DNA of 64,000 nucleotides from Streptacidiphilus sp. PB12-B1b (GTDB taxonomy: Bacteria > Actinomycetota > Actinomycetes > Streptomycetales > Streptomycetaceae), in the NCBI RefSeq assembly GCF_014084125.1, contig NZ_CP048405.1, positions 2,170,001 to 2,234,000 of the forward strand. The letters run 5' to 3'. The position numbers and the translations under genes are program-made. Of the stretch, positions 1-8,453 are shown piece by piece. The notes under the pieces are model-generated. The model saw only the letters and a program-made list of their open reading frames with translations. It searched no databases and was not told where the DNA came from. Each line of letters starts with the position of its first letter. Position 1 is the first letter of the stretch.

Positions 1-1419
1 CGCATCGTTGGGGTGCTGGGCGAGCTGGGCTTCCTCTTGAGGCGTCAGGACCGTGGGCGCCTGGGCGTCGGTGAGCGCATCTTGCAGTGCATCGGCCACG
101 GCCTGCTCATGGAGATCACGCAACGAGGGGATGTCCGCGTAGTGAGCCGCGGCGACGTCTGGTGAATGTCCCTGGACGAATGCTGACATCCTTCCGCCTG
201 TTGCTTTGTAGACGGCCGCCTTGTAGGTCTTGCGGAGCCGGGACAGGTTCAGGACGAGAGGTTCTCCATGGTCACTGAGCTGGTGAGCTGCCACGAACCT
301 AGTGGCCATGCTCGTCGCCACCGGGGGGCTGAGGCGGGTGCACAGGACGCCTGCCGCCTGTCGGTATTGCCACAGTGCCGGCGAACCGGTGACTTCGCGG
401 ACCTGGGCAGTGAGGCGGAGAGCCAGTCGGAGGAGTCCGCCGGGCGAACGGGGTGAGCCGTCCCGCACTCGGATTCTGTTCCATTCCTGGCCGTGCCGTC
501 GCCGTTTGAGATACTCGACGTGCACATAGCCCCGATTGGGGTTCTTCAGGCAGTCGTGGTTTAGCTCTCTGACGGCTTCCAACTCCATTCCGCTCTCAAG
601 GCAGAAGAGCAGGAGCAGAGCGAAGATGTCACGGCTTGTCGGATACAGCATTGGTGCAAGACGCCCAGGGGAGTGAGCACTCGCCACCTTGTCGCCGATC
701 GTCGGGACGAGTGACTGCCGGGTGACAGTCCCCCTACTGCGGTTGATCTCCCACAGCACGTTTGCGTCGGAGTCCCATCCCGCCGTCCGCGGGTCACTCC
801 CCTCCGCGAGTAGAGCCGGCCCGTCCAGGGTCAGCCGTCGAACGGCTTGGTCGACCTCGGCCCGAGCAGCACTGCGCAACTGTTCCACCACGTGCGGCGG
901 ATAGGCATCGCGAGGGGCATAAGATCCGATCGGGCCGACCGATGTGTGCGAGAGCCGCCTGAGCATGTCCGCCGGCAGCCCGGAGTCCTTGTCAGCCAGC
1001 CGACGCAGGACCCACACGATGTCGGCGATCCGGGAGTAGGGGGTTCGGGAGTGCTCGGGGTGCCTTTCTCTCAGGTAGCTCTCGAAATCGTCAAGGTGGC
1101 GAGGGCGGAGATCGCACACGCGCAATTCCACGTCTTCCGTGGTGTCCAGCCAGCGTGCCCATTCCCGGCAGGAGCGGGCACGATTGCTGAGTGTGTGCGG
1201 TGAACCTGTGCCCTGTCCCACAGCGGTTGACGCCGCCAACTCGGCCCCGAGGGACCGCAGCAGCCGCTGCTGGGGCTGTCGCGTCCAGTCCACAATGGCT
1301 GTGCGGTTGTCGGGGAACGCAACTTCGATCCTGAGCGGCCCCAGCGTGGTCGGTGCCAGCTCGCTGTTCTGGGGGTCGGTTGCGCTCAACCGGGCCCGGC
1401 GTCGTCCCCGGCTTACCAC
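1..1419 (-). CDS. second site-specific recombinase, partial at the window edge
   Basis: The frame is open from a GTG at 1419 to base 1, at least 473 codons, so the C-terminus is missing. It belongs to the tyrosine-recombinase (phage integrase) superfamily, which cuts and rejoins DNA through a tyrosine. Near residue 390 is LNLSRLRKTYK and near residue 420 GHSPDVAAAHYADIP, corresponding to the second arginine box and the GH...Y region of actinobacterial integrases. The usual first arginine (TGLR) is replaced by SGMELEAV, and the His of HxxR is Ser, so catalysis may depend on its partner. The start overlaps the stop of the upstream recombinase by 7 bp, which suggests translational coupling. Tn554 TnpB or the second gene of a RIT trio are the best comparisons; this is inference from layout. 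Confidence 0.7.
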   Translation of the reverse strand, partial: MVSRGRRRARLSATDPQNSELAPTTLGPLRIEVAFPDNRTAIVDWTRQPQQRLLRSLGAELAASTAVGQGTGSPHTLSNRARSCREWARWLDTTEDVELRVCDLRPRHLDDFESYLRERHPEHSRTPYSRIADIVWVLRRLADKDSGLPADMLRRLSHTSVGPIGSYAPRDAYPPHVVEQLRSAARAEVDQAVRRLTLDGPALLAEGSDPRTAGWDSDANVLWEINRSRGTVTRQSLVPTIGDKVASAHSPGRLAPMLYPTSRDIFALLLLFCLESGMELEAVRELNHDCLKNPNRGYVHVEYLKRRRHGQEWNRIRVRDGSPRSPGGLLRLALRLTAQVREVTGSPALWQYRQAAGVLCTRLSPPVATSMATRFVAAHQLSDHGEPLVLNLSRLRKTYKAAVYKATGGRMSAFVQGHSPDVAAAHYADIPSLRDLHEQAVADALQDALTDAQAPTVLTPQEEAQLAQHPNDA

Positions 1420-2891
1420 GTGCTCTCCTGAGCTGCTGCGCTCGGACAGGAAGGCGTCTGCTGCGAAATCCTGACGGCCGTGTCCACTACCTCGGACGTC
1501 CAGGCGTCTACTGCGTCGTCGATCAACCCTTGGGCCTGGTCGGTGCAGTCGAGGTAGATGTAGGTCGTGGTGATCGAGGCGTGGCCCAGAAGGCGCCGAA
1601 GGTGATCGAGTGGATCTCCAATGATCCGGCGATACACACCGTCGGTCAGCTCTCGGCGGTTCACTGAGCCAATCTGTTCTTGGATGAGCGCTGACAGAAG
1701 ATGAACGGCAAAGGTGTGCCTCAGCACGTGGGGAGTGGCAGCGACATCGATTCCGTGTTCACGGCATCGCTCCGAGGCCCGCACGAAAACCGATTCCCAG
1801 GCTGACAGCGATACGGGTCGAGCCTCCTGGCCCACCCATACGCATGCAGGCCCGAGCGGAAGGCCCTGCTCGTCAACGAGGTACAGCCGAGCCCGCACTT
1901 CTGGCGGTACTCGTGACCAGGGGACTCTTCGCGGATGGCCCTCCTTCGTGGGCAGCCGCACACCTCGCCTGTCAGCCTGGCTCCCAAGAACGGCACCTGC
2001 TGGCAATGAACACCCGTGAGCGTGCCATCGGGCAAGCGTCAGAGACCGTTCGATCTCAATGTAGTCCGTCAATGCGCGGAGGACCCGCTTCGGAAGCAGG
2101 ATCTTGCGTCCCTTGTCTCGCTTGGTAGTTGGCGGCGCAAGGTCGAACGCGACACTCTTCGCGCTGCCTTGGCCGTCGAGAGCGGGGAGCTCAGGCCAGC
2201 AGAGCGACGCGGCCTCCTCGATGCGCAGCCCGGTGGTGACCAACAGTTCGGTCATGACGACGTTGCGCTCCGCGTTGCGGCCGCGGAAGGTCCTGTCGTC
2301 GCCCCCAGCCGGGAGTAGGCCGCGTAGACCGACATCTCGAAACGCCGTATAGCGCGGGACGGAGAGAAACCGCACATCCCCGCGCTTGGCGGCCTTTTCC
2401 ATGGCGCGGTTGTTACGGACGCGCACCTGATTTCCGCCGCCGATGTGGCGGGAGCTCTCGGAGTACCTGAACGGGGTTTGGTCGATCAGCCCCTCGTCGA
2501 GGGCCCACGAGTAGAACTTGTCGAGTGCCGCGACGGAGCGGTTCCACGTCGAGGCCGAGACGACCTGAGTTGGATCGGGCGAGACGCGCCTGGCTCGATG
2601 GAATGCAGTCACGTCGTCCCGGTCGGCATGCCAAACGGTCTTGCATCGATGTTCCTCAAGGAAGCGTGCCCAGGTCAGCAGATCGAGAGCGTAGGCGCGC
2701 CAGGAGTTCGCCGACCGCACGCCAAGGGTCGGCAGGGACCATAGGAAGCGGTTGAGCTGGATGTCGTACCGACCGTCGCTTTCGAGGATGAAAGGCGCGC
2801 TGGCGTGCAACCCGTGCCGTTCAAGTGCCCTATGGGCATCGCTCACCCCGGCTGTCTCCAGAGCTTCCGGATCGGTGAAGAAGAGCTCCAT
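1413..2891 (-). CDS. tyrosine recombinase/integrase (XerC/D-like), 492 aa
   Basis: A site-specific recombinase of the phage-integrase family. The N-terminal SAM-like core-binding domain (residues about 40-145, containing SWRAYALDLLTWARFLEEH) is followed by the catalytic domain. Catalytic residues are visible: Arg in TTGLRIEEAASL (about residue 220), HVLRHTFAVHLL (HxxR, about 400), and LLGHAS followed by TYIYLD (His and nucleophile Tyr, about 440-455). ATG 2891 is preferred over an upstream in-frame GTG at 2939, because a G-rich ribosome site lies just before it and the family begins near there. It is the first gene of a two-gene unit with the partial recombinase downstream. It lies about 60 bp from the junction with the truncated exonuclease, as expected for an integrase next to an element end. 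Confidence 0.85.
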   Translation of the reverse strand: MELFFTDPEALETAGVSDAHRALERHGLHASAPFILESDGRYDIQLNRFLWSLPTLGVRSANSWRAYALDLLTWARFLEEHRCKTVWHADRDDVTAFHRARRVSPDPTQVVSASTWNRSVAALDKFYSWALDEGLIDQTPFRYSESSRHIGGGNQVRVRNNRAMEKAAKRGDVRFLSVPRYTAFRDVGLRGLLPAGGDDRTFRGRNAERNVVMTELLVTTGLRIEEAASLCWPELPALDGQGSAKSVAFDLAPPTTKRDKGRKILLPKRVLRALTDYIEIERSLTLARWHAHGCSLPAGAVLGSQADRRGVRLPTKEGHPRRVPWSRVPPEVRARLYLVDEQGLPLGPACVWVGQEARPVSLSAWESVFVRASERCREHGIDVAATPHVLRHTFAVHLLSALIQEQIGSVNRRELTDGVYRRIIGDPLDHLRRLLGHASITTTYIYLDCTDQAQGLIDDAVDAWTSEVVDTAVRISQQTPSCPSAAAQESTW

Positions 2892-2926
2892 CTGAGCACA
2901 CCCCCTGCCCCAGCAACGACTGGAGA

Positions 2927-2946
2927 GGTCGTGAGACACGGTCGTG
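2927..2946. repeat. GGTCGTG direct repeat at element end
   Basis: GGTCGTG occurs at 2927-2933 and again at 2940-2946 (13-nt period), and a partial inverted copy (ACGAC) precedes it. It sits between the recombinase start and the point where exonuclease coding resumes, a plausible recombinase-binding or crossover region. Short repeats are weak evidence on their own. Confidence 0.3.
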
Positions 2947-2947
2947 C

Positions 2948-3361
2948 GTGGATAAGCCCTTCGACCTCAGCCTGCTCGACGCCGAGCTCGCCCGGCACGG
3001 CCTGGCCTCGCTGTCCGAGCGGCTGGGCGGCGCCGAGCCCGGCCCGGTGCTGGACCCGCTCACCATCGACCGCGCCGTCGACAAGTACCGCAAGGGCTCG
3101 CGCACGCTGCAGAGCGCCTGCGCCCACTACGGGGTCGAGCTGAACGGCGCGCACCGGGCCGGGAACGACGCCCTGGCCGCGCTGCGGGTGGCGCTGGCGC
3201 TGGGCAGGGCCTACCCGGCGGAGATAGGCGGGCTGGACCCGGCAGAGCTGCACGAGCGTCAGATCGGCTGGTACCGCGCGTGGGCGGAGGGGCTGCAGAG
3301 CTGGCTGCGGCGGAGCAAGGACCCGGCCGCGGTCGTGGACGGCAGCTGGCCCGCGCGCTGA
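2948..3361 (+). pseudogene. 3'-5' exonuclease (DnaQ/DEDDh family), 5'-truncated
   Basis: The 137-codon frame matches the C-terminal part of the Streptomyces DnaQ-like 3'-5' exonucleases. It contains PFDLSLLDAELARHG (the NAxFD motif II region), a DPLTIDRAVDKYRKG segment, and HRAGNDALAALRVA carrying the His and Asp of motif III. The first catalytic box (FDLETTG) and roughly the first 95 residues are absent. Upstream lies recombinase DNA rather than the rest of the gene. A GTG at 2948 gives a start by chance, but a product without motif I should be inactive. The family is normally about 235-240 residues. I infer that the mobile element inserted within motif II. The missing half could lie beyond the left edge. 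Confidence 0.75.
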
Positions 3362-3766
3362 GCGGGTTCGGGCCGGACCGTTGGCGGCGCAGGTGTGGCG
3401 AAGCCCACACTCCGGGGCGGGGGCGGGGCGCAGCCGTGCGGGGCGGCGCGGCCGGGCTGCCCGCCCCGGGCCGGGTACCCGGGGTTTCCCCTGGTGCTGC
3501 CTCCACGTATCTCCGCCCTGAGGGGGAGGAGGCTCCACCCGGGGGACGAGGTGCGGCGGCCTCCCGCCGGGCGAAGATGGGTTGCGTCGGATCCGAGTCA
3601 GCTGTGGGGACCGCCCGGTCGAGGGAACTGACTTGCCGGACGGCTAGTGACCTTCCTAGGATGCTGACACTGAACTTACTTGTCGACCGGCTAGGTTGCT
3701 GGTCAGATCGCGCTGCCCGTGCACTGACGCCAGGGTGGGGTGATCTCTGCCCTGGAGGCTGCCCTC
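3362..3766. other. intergenic region upstream of the MMPL gene
   Basis: No convincing gene. The region is GC-rich, with short inverted repeats, and a promoter-like pair near 3633-3662. No regulator gene lies next to the transporter, although MMPL genes often have a TetR neighbour. Confidence 0.6.
3633..3662 (+). promoter_or_regulatory. candidate sigma-70-type promoter for the MMPL gene
   Basis: TTGCCG at 3633-3638 and TAGGAT at 3657-3662 are separated by 18 nt, about 100 nt before the MMPL start. Hexamers and spacing fit the vegetative consensus. The transcription start is not known. Confidence 0.4.
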
Positions 3767-5950
3767 ATGTTCCATCGGATAGGACGCACCGTCGTCCGCC
3801 ACCCGGTCTGGACGATCGTGACCTGGCTGGTCGCGGCCGTCGTGATCGCCCTGACCGCCCCGGCGCTCGCGTCCAACAGCAACGAGAGCAGCTTCCTCCC
3901 CTCCAGCTACGAGTCCATCCAGGCGATGGACCTGCAGCAGAACGCCTTCCCGGCGGCCTTCACCCCCGCCGCCGAGGTGCTCATCCAGCGCGTCGACGGC
4001 GGCCCGCTCACCACGGCCGACAAGGCGCTGGCGCTCAAGATCACCAACGAGCTGGGCCAGAAGAAGATCGACCAGGTGCAGGCCGTCATCCCGGGGATGT
4101 TCTCCAAGGACGGCAAGTACGACCTGGCCCTGGTCAAGATGAACAGCGCCACCGCCGGGCAGCCCGCCCAGTCGACCGCGGCGCAGACCCTGCGCACCGA
4201 CGTCAAGCAGCTGACCGCCGGGACCACGCTGGAGGCCAAGGTCGGCGGCAGCGCCGCGCAGGCGCTGGACCAGCAGGACGCCTCCAAGCGCGGCGGTGAG
4301 CTCATCGGCCTGGGCACCTTCGTGATCATCGTCCTGGCCATGCTGATCATCTTCCGGGCGCCGCTGATGGCCCTGCTGCCGCTGCTGCTCATCGGCGTGG
4401 TCGCGGTCGCCGCCAACGGCCTGATCGCGGACGTCACCAAGCTGCTCGGACTGGAATCCAACAGCTCCGTCTCCAGCATCCTGATCGTGGTGCTGTTCGG
4501 CGTCGGCACCGACTACATCCTCTTCCTGATGTTCCGCTACCGGGAACGGCTGCGGGCCGGTGAGGACCACAAGGAAGCCATGATCACCGCCGTCGGCAAG
4601 GTCGGCGAGGCCATCGCCTCCGCCGCCGGCGCGGTCATCATCGCCTTCCTCGCGCTCACGCTCTCCTCGGTCTCCTTCCTCAAGCAGATGGGCCCGGCGC
4701 TGGCCATCTCCGTCGGCGTCACGCTGATCGCGGGCCTCACCCTGATCCCGGCGGTGTTCTCGCTGATCCCGCCGCGGGGCCTGTTCTTCCCGTCCAAGAA
4801 GTGGTCGGTCGAGCCGCAGGGCTCGAAGTTCGCCTCCCTCGGCCGCACCGTGCAGCGCCGCCCGGCAGCCGTTGCCGCCGTCGCCGGGCTGCTGATGGTG
4901 GCCCTGGCCGTGGTCGCCACCGGCTACAAGGCCAGCTTCGACTTCGCCTCGGCCTCCATGCCGAAGACCAAGGAGTCGATGGTCGTCCAGACCACCATGA
5001 CCACGGCCTTCAGCGCCGGTGCGGCCACGCCCACCGAGGTCTTCCTGTCCAGCGACCACGGCGCGCCGCTGGACAGGTCCGCGGTCACCGGCCTGGAGCA
5101 GAAGCTGAAGGGCGTCCCCGGGGTGGCCTCGGTCTCCCCGGCCAAGTACAACGCCAACGGCGACACCGCCGACGTCTCGGTGATACTCAGCGCCGACCCG
5201 CAGAGCTCGCAGGCCATGGACACCGTCGTGCAGGTCCGCGACGTCGCCCACGCCGCCGCGCCCGCCGGGGACAAGGCCCTGGTCGGCGGTGAGACCGCGA
5301 TCTACAAGGACATCAACCTGGCGATCAACCACGACTACTCGGTGGTCTTCCCGGTCGCCGGACTGCTGATCATGCTGATCCTGGGGCTGATGCTGCGCAG
5401 CGTCGTCGCCCCCTGGTACCTGATGGCCTCGGTCGGGCTCGGCTTCGCCGCCACCGTCGGCGCCACCGTGCTGATCTTCCAGCACATCCAGAACCAGTCC
5501 GGGCTGATGTTCATGCTGCCGGTCTTCATCTACCTCTTCGTGGTGGCGATCGGCACCGACTACAACATCCTGATGATCTCCCGGCTGCGGGAGGAGGCCA
5601 GGGCCGGGCGCAGCCCGCGCGAGGCGGCCGGGCAGGCCATCCGGCACGCCGGACCGACCGTCGCGGCGGCCGGGGCGATCCTCGCCGGGACCTTCGCCAG
5701 CATGATGCTGGCCGGGAACAGCCTCTTCAGCGAGATGGGCTTCTCGATCAGCTTCGGCATCGTCATGGCCGCCTTCGTGATGGCCATGTTCTTCACCCCG
5801 GCGCTGACCGCGCTCATCGGCCGGGCCGCCTGGTGGCCGGGCCACGGCGCGGACGACACCACGCACGCCGAGAGCGTCGTGGTGGCCGGTCGGGTGCCCG
5901 CCGCCCAGGGCGACGACGACGTCGCCGAGCTGGACCGCAGCCGCCACTGA
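3767..5950 (+). CDS. MMPL-family (RND) membrane transporter, 727 aa
   Basis: A predicted inner-membrane exporter of the MmpL branch of the RND superfamily, proton-driven, usually moving lipids or hydrophobic compounds. A first membrane helix (residues about 14-34) is followed by an extracytoplasmic loop (about 35-180), then a bundle of helices. The proton-relay motif GxxxDY appears twice, as FGVGTDYILFLMFRYRE (about residue 244) and AIGTDYNILMISRLREE (about 594), as expected for the internal duplication of this family. ATG 3767 has GGAGG 8-12 nt upstream and is preferred over an in-frame GTG at 3740. The gene stands alone between a candidate promoter and a strong hairpin. The substrate cannot be told from sequence. 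Confidence 0.93.
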   Translation: MFHRIGRTVVRHPVWTIVTWLVAAVVIALTAPALASNSNESSFLPSSYESIQAMDLQQNAFPAAFTPAAEVLIQRVDGGPLTTADKALALKITNELGQKKIDQVQAVIPGMFSKDGKYDLALVKMNSATAGQPAQSTAAQTLRTDVKQLTAGTTLEAKVGGSAAQALDQQDASKRGGELIGLGTFVIIVLAMLIIFRAPLMALLPLLLIGVVAVAANGLIADVTKLLGLESNSSVSSILIVVLFGVGTDYILFLMFRYRERLRAGEDHKEAMITAVGKVGEAIASAAGAVIIAFLALTLSSVSFLKQMGPALAISVGVTLIAGLTLIPAVFSLIPPRGLFFPSKKWSVEPQGSKFASLGRTVQRRPAAVAAVAGLLMVALAVVATGYKASFDFASASMPKTKESMVVQTTMTTAFSAGAATPTEVFLSSDHGAPLDRSAVTGLEQKLKGVPGVASVSPAKYNANGDTADVSVILSADPQSSQAMDTVVQVRDVAHAAAPAGDKALVGGETAIYKDINLAINHDYSVVFPVAGLLIMLILGLMLRSVVAPWYLMASVGLGFAATVGATVLIFQHIQNQSGLMFMLPVFIYLFVVAIGTDYNILMISRLREEARAGRSPREAAGQAIRHAGPTVAAAGAILAGTFASMMLAGNSLFSEMGFSISFGIVMAAFVMAMFFTPALTALIGRAAWWPGHGADDTTHAESVVVAGRVPAAQGDDDVAELDRSRH

Positions 5951-5980
5951 GCCACCCGCGCTCAGCGCCTCAGCACCCCC

Positions 5981-6024
5981 GGGCGGGGCCGGACATGCCG
6001 AAGCAGGCGTGTCCGGCCCCGCCC
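5981..6024 (+). terminator. strong hairpin after the MMPL gene
   Basis: Arms 5981-5999 and 6006-6024 pair over 19 bp with one G-T wobble around a 6-nt loop (gaagca). It begins 30 nt after the stop. No U-tract follows, as is usual in Streptomyces. Confidence 0.75.
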
Positions 6025-6175
6025 TCGTGCGCGCCCCCGCTGCATTCGCCTCGCGCGCCCCCCGCGCGCGCTCCCCGTCCGTGCTGTTGATCTGAGAGTG
6101 TGGGGAGCACGCCGGGGCAGCATCCCCGGACAGCACGGGTACGGGGCCGGGCGTGGGGCGCGGGGGGAAGCCGCC

Positions 6176-7678
6176 ATGATCGAATGCCAGCTGTGCGGGG
6201 CGCTCAACGACGACTCGGCGCGGTTCTGCGCCGCCTGGAGCTGCGGCACCGCCCTGGGCGGAGCGCCGCCGGGGCCCGGTGCGCGGGCCCGGCCTTCGGC
6301 GGCGGGCGTCCGGGGCCGACCGTTGGGGCGGCGGGCCGTGGTCGCACCGACGCGGCACCGGGCCGGGGGGCTCGCCTGGCTGCCGGTGCCGCTGGCCACC
6401 GCGCTCGGTGCCATGGCGGTGGCGGCCCTGGCCTTCGGCGGCCTGACGCTGGCCTCCGGCAGCACTCTGCGGCCCGACTCCGGCGGTTCCGTCGGCGGCT
6501 CCGGGCGCCCGCCCGGCGCGACCGGCGGCGCGGGGAGCGGGACGGCGCGGGCCGTGAGCGGCCCGGCGGCCGCTCCGGCGTCGGCTTCGGCCGTGGTCAC
6601 CGCGGCGGCCGAGGTGGGGGCGGTGCTTCCGCTCGGCGAGCCGGTGACGTCCACGCCCCGGGGCCTGCCGCCCGGCACCGCCTGCCGGGGCGCGGCGGTC
6701 GTCCCGGGCGTCTCCCGGCAGCGCTACCCGGTCTCCTCGCAGACGCTGCTGGCGGCCGGGTTCCCCGGGCTGGACATCGCCGAGCACTCGGTCGGCGTCC
6801 CGCTCGGCGGGACGATCTCGGTGCGGCCCGCGCCCGGCACCGCACAGCCCTGCGGCACCCAGGTCACCCTGGTCTACTCCAGCGGCCCGGTCCCCGCGCG
6901 CGCGGCGGGCAGCCTGCCGCCGGACCCGCCGCTGTGCACCCTGCCCCCGGCCGAGGGCAGCGCCACGGCCGTCCAGGCGGTGCTGCGGGCGCTGGTCGCC
7001 GACGACCGCGGCACCGGCTGCGGGCTGCTGGTGACGACCGTCGACGGCTATGCGGCGAACGTCCCGGCCGGGGACGTGATCAGCGAGACCCCGCTGCCGG
7101 GCACCCGGCTGGGCATCCGCTCAGCGGTCGTCCTCACCGTCTCGCTGGGCGCGCCGCCCTGCGTACTGCCCTCGGTGACCGGCGACAGCCCGGCCACCGC
7201 CGCCGCGCTGCTGGGCGCGGTCCGGGCCGCCGACGGCAGCCCCTGCCGACTGGTGGTGGTGCAGACCGCCGGGGACGCTCCCGGCAGCGCCGCCGGGACG
7301 GTCACCGCGCAGAGCCCCCGGGCCGGGGCGGCGGTACCGCCGGGCGCGGTGGTGACCCTGACCGTCGCCGCCGGACCGCCGCCGAGCGCCCCGCCCGGCT
7401 CCTCGCCACCGGCGTCCGGGCCGGTGACCCCGCCGGACGCGAGCCCGCCCGCCTCCGCGCCGCCCGCTTCCGCACCGCCGGGGAGCGCCCCGCCGGGAGG
7501 CGTTCCGCCGGGGAGCGCGCCGCCGGGCGCCACGGCGTCCGCGTCCGGTCCCGCCGACCCGGCCTCGGCCACGCCGGGGGCGCCGTCCGGCGGCGACGAT
7601 CCCGCGACCGCTCCGGCGGTCTCCTCCGGGGTGTCCGCCTCCGGCTGTCCGAGCCCGCGCCTGCGGGTCAGGCGCTGA
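6176..7678 (+). CDS. zinc-ribbon, single-pass membrane protein with PASTA-like repeats
   Basis: The 500-aa product starts with a zinc-ribbon-like cysteine cluster (CQLCG ... FCAAWSCG, residues 4-25). One membrane helix follows (about 70-95, PLATALGAMAVAALAFGG), then an extracytoplasmic part with PASTA-like units. Examples are the segments ending ISETPLPGTRLGIRS and VTAQSPRAGAAVPPGAVV, the usual 'G-V...P-x-G' turn of PASTA domains. The C-terminal 110 residues are Pro/Ser/Ala-rich low complexity. PASTA domains bind muropeptides or beta-lactams in Ser/Thr kinases and PBPs, but no kinase is attached here. ATG 6176 has GGGGGA before it. The gene converges with and overlaps by 11 bp the end of the sirohydrochlorin chelatase gene. 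Its role is unknown. Confidence 0.75.
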   Translation: MIECQLCGALNDDSARFCAAWSCGTALGGAPPGPGARARPSAAGVRGRPLGRRAVVAPTRHRAGGLAWLPVPLATALGAMAVAALAFGGLTLASGSTLRPDSGGSVGGSGRPPGATGGAGSGTARAVSGPAAAPASASAVVTAAAEVGAVLPLGEPVTSTPRGLPPGTACRGAAVVPGVSRQRYPVSSQTLLAAGFPGLDIAEHSVGVPLGGTISVRPAPGTAQPCGTQVTLVYSSGPVPARAAGSLPPDPPLCTLPPAEGSATAVQAVLRALVADDRGTGCGLLVTTVDGYAANVPAGDVISETPLPGTRLGIRSAVVLTVSLGAPPCVLPSVTGDSPATAAALLGAVRAADGSPCRLVVVQTAGDAPGSAAGTVTAQSPRAGAAVPPGAVVTLTVAAGPPPSAPPGSSPPASGPVTPPDASPPASAPPASAPPGSAPPGGVPPGSAPPGATASASGPADPASATPGAPSGGDDPATAPAVSSGVSASGCPSPRLRVRR

Positions 7679-8453
7679 GCCGCAGGCCGACCGGGGCGGC
7701 GTCGGCCCGGGCCTGGTCGTAGCGGTGCAGCAGCAGCCGGGCCAGTTCCGGGGCCGCGCCCAGCGGGGCGGCCAGGGCGTCCGCGCCGGCCGCCCGGGCC
7801 TGGTCGGCGATGCGGTCCGGCAGCAGGCCCGGGGCCAGCAGGTAGGGGGCGACGGCGATCCGGCGCGCGCCGCGGGCGCGCAGGGCGGCGACGGCGTCGG
7901 CCACGCGCGGCGGCGCGGCCGAGGCGTGCGCGACCTCGACCGCGGCCCAGCCGTGGTGGCGCTCCAGGTCGGCGGCGACCCGCCGGGTGACGGCGTTGGC
8001 CGCCGGGTCGGAGGAGCCGGCGGCGGCCAGCACCAGGCCGGTGCCCCGCCCGGGCCGTACCCCGGCCTCGGCCAGCCGCCGGTCCAGGGCGTCCAGCAGC
8101 AGCGGGGACGGCCCGAGGACCGGGCCCTGGCGGACGGTGGTCCGCGGGTTGCGGGCGGCGGCCGCCGCCAGCGCGCCGGGGATGTCGTGCTTGGCGTGGA
8201 AGGCCCGGTTGAGCAGCAGCGGCAGGGCGGTGATTCTGCCGTCCAGGCGGTCCAGCACCTGGTCGATCCCGGGCGCGCAGTGGTCCAGGAAGCCCACGGT
8301 GACCCGCAGCCCCGGACGCAGCGCCCGCACCCGGGCGGTGAGCGCGGTGACGGTCTCGGCGTGGCGCGGATCGCGGCTGCCGTGGGCGACCAGCAGCAGC
8401 GTGCCCGCCCGGCCCGGCCGGGCCGGGCGGCGCTCTCCGGGGCGGGGGGTCAT
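7668..8453 (-). CDS. sirohydrochlorin chelatase (CbiX/SirB family)
   Basis: The 261-aa product opens with TLLLVAHGSRDPRHAETV, the His-bearing signature of CbiX/SirB chelatases. It shows the internal two-fold repeat of the family (second half from about residue 140, LVLAAAGSSDPAANAV). These enzymes insert Fe2+ (or Co2+) into sirohydrochlorin to give siroheme, the cofactor of the SirA sulfite reductase encoded at the head of this operon. Its start overlaps the permease stop as ATGA (8450-8453), so it is the last, translationally coupled gene of the sulfur operon. Residue His of the AHGSRD box is present. Confidence 0.9.
   Translation of the reverse strand: MTPRPGERRPARPGRAGTLLLVAHGSRDPRHAETVTALTARVRALRPGLRVTVGFLDHCAPGIDQVLDRLDGRITALPLLLNRAFHAKHDIPGALAAAAARNPRTTVRQGPVLGPSPLLLDALDRRLAEAGVRPGRGTGLVLAAAGSSDPAANAVTRRVAADLERHHGWAAVEVAHASAAPPRVADAVAALRARGARRIAVAPYLLAPGLLPDRIADQARAAGADALAAPLGAAPELARLLLHRYDQARADAAPVGLRLSA

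Larger units (their letters stand above)
1..2949 (-). mobile_element. end of a tandem tyrosine-recombinase element
   Basis: Two tyrosine-recombinase genes on the minus strand overlap by 7 bp and end about 60 bp from an exonuclease gene whose 5' part is missing. Tandem overlapping recombinases are known from Tn554-type transposons (TnpA/TnpB) and from recombinase-in-trio (RIT) elements, so a third gene may lie left of the window. Codon use here looks less extreme in GC than the rest of the window. The other end of the element is not visible. The right boundary is inferred from where the exonuclease homology resumes (about 2950). Confidence 0.65.

Noticed and set aside
3656-6787. A 1043-codon open frame on the minus strand opposite the MMPL gene
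   Set aside because: The frame is kept open by the high third-position GC of the real gene on the other strand, and its composition is Gly/Arg/Asp-rich without any domain.
6100-7722. Alternative plus-strand frame over the PASTA protein
   Set aside because: The chosen frame has a zinc ribbon, a membrane helix and PASTA-like units with the expected ribosome site; the alternative is Arg-rich low complexity.
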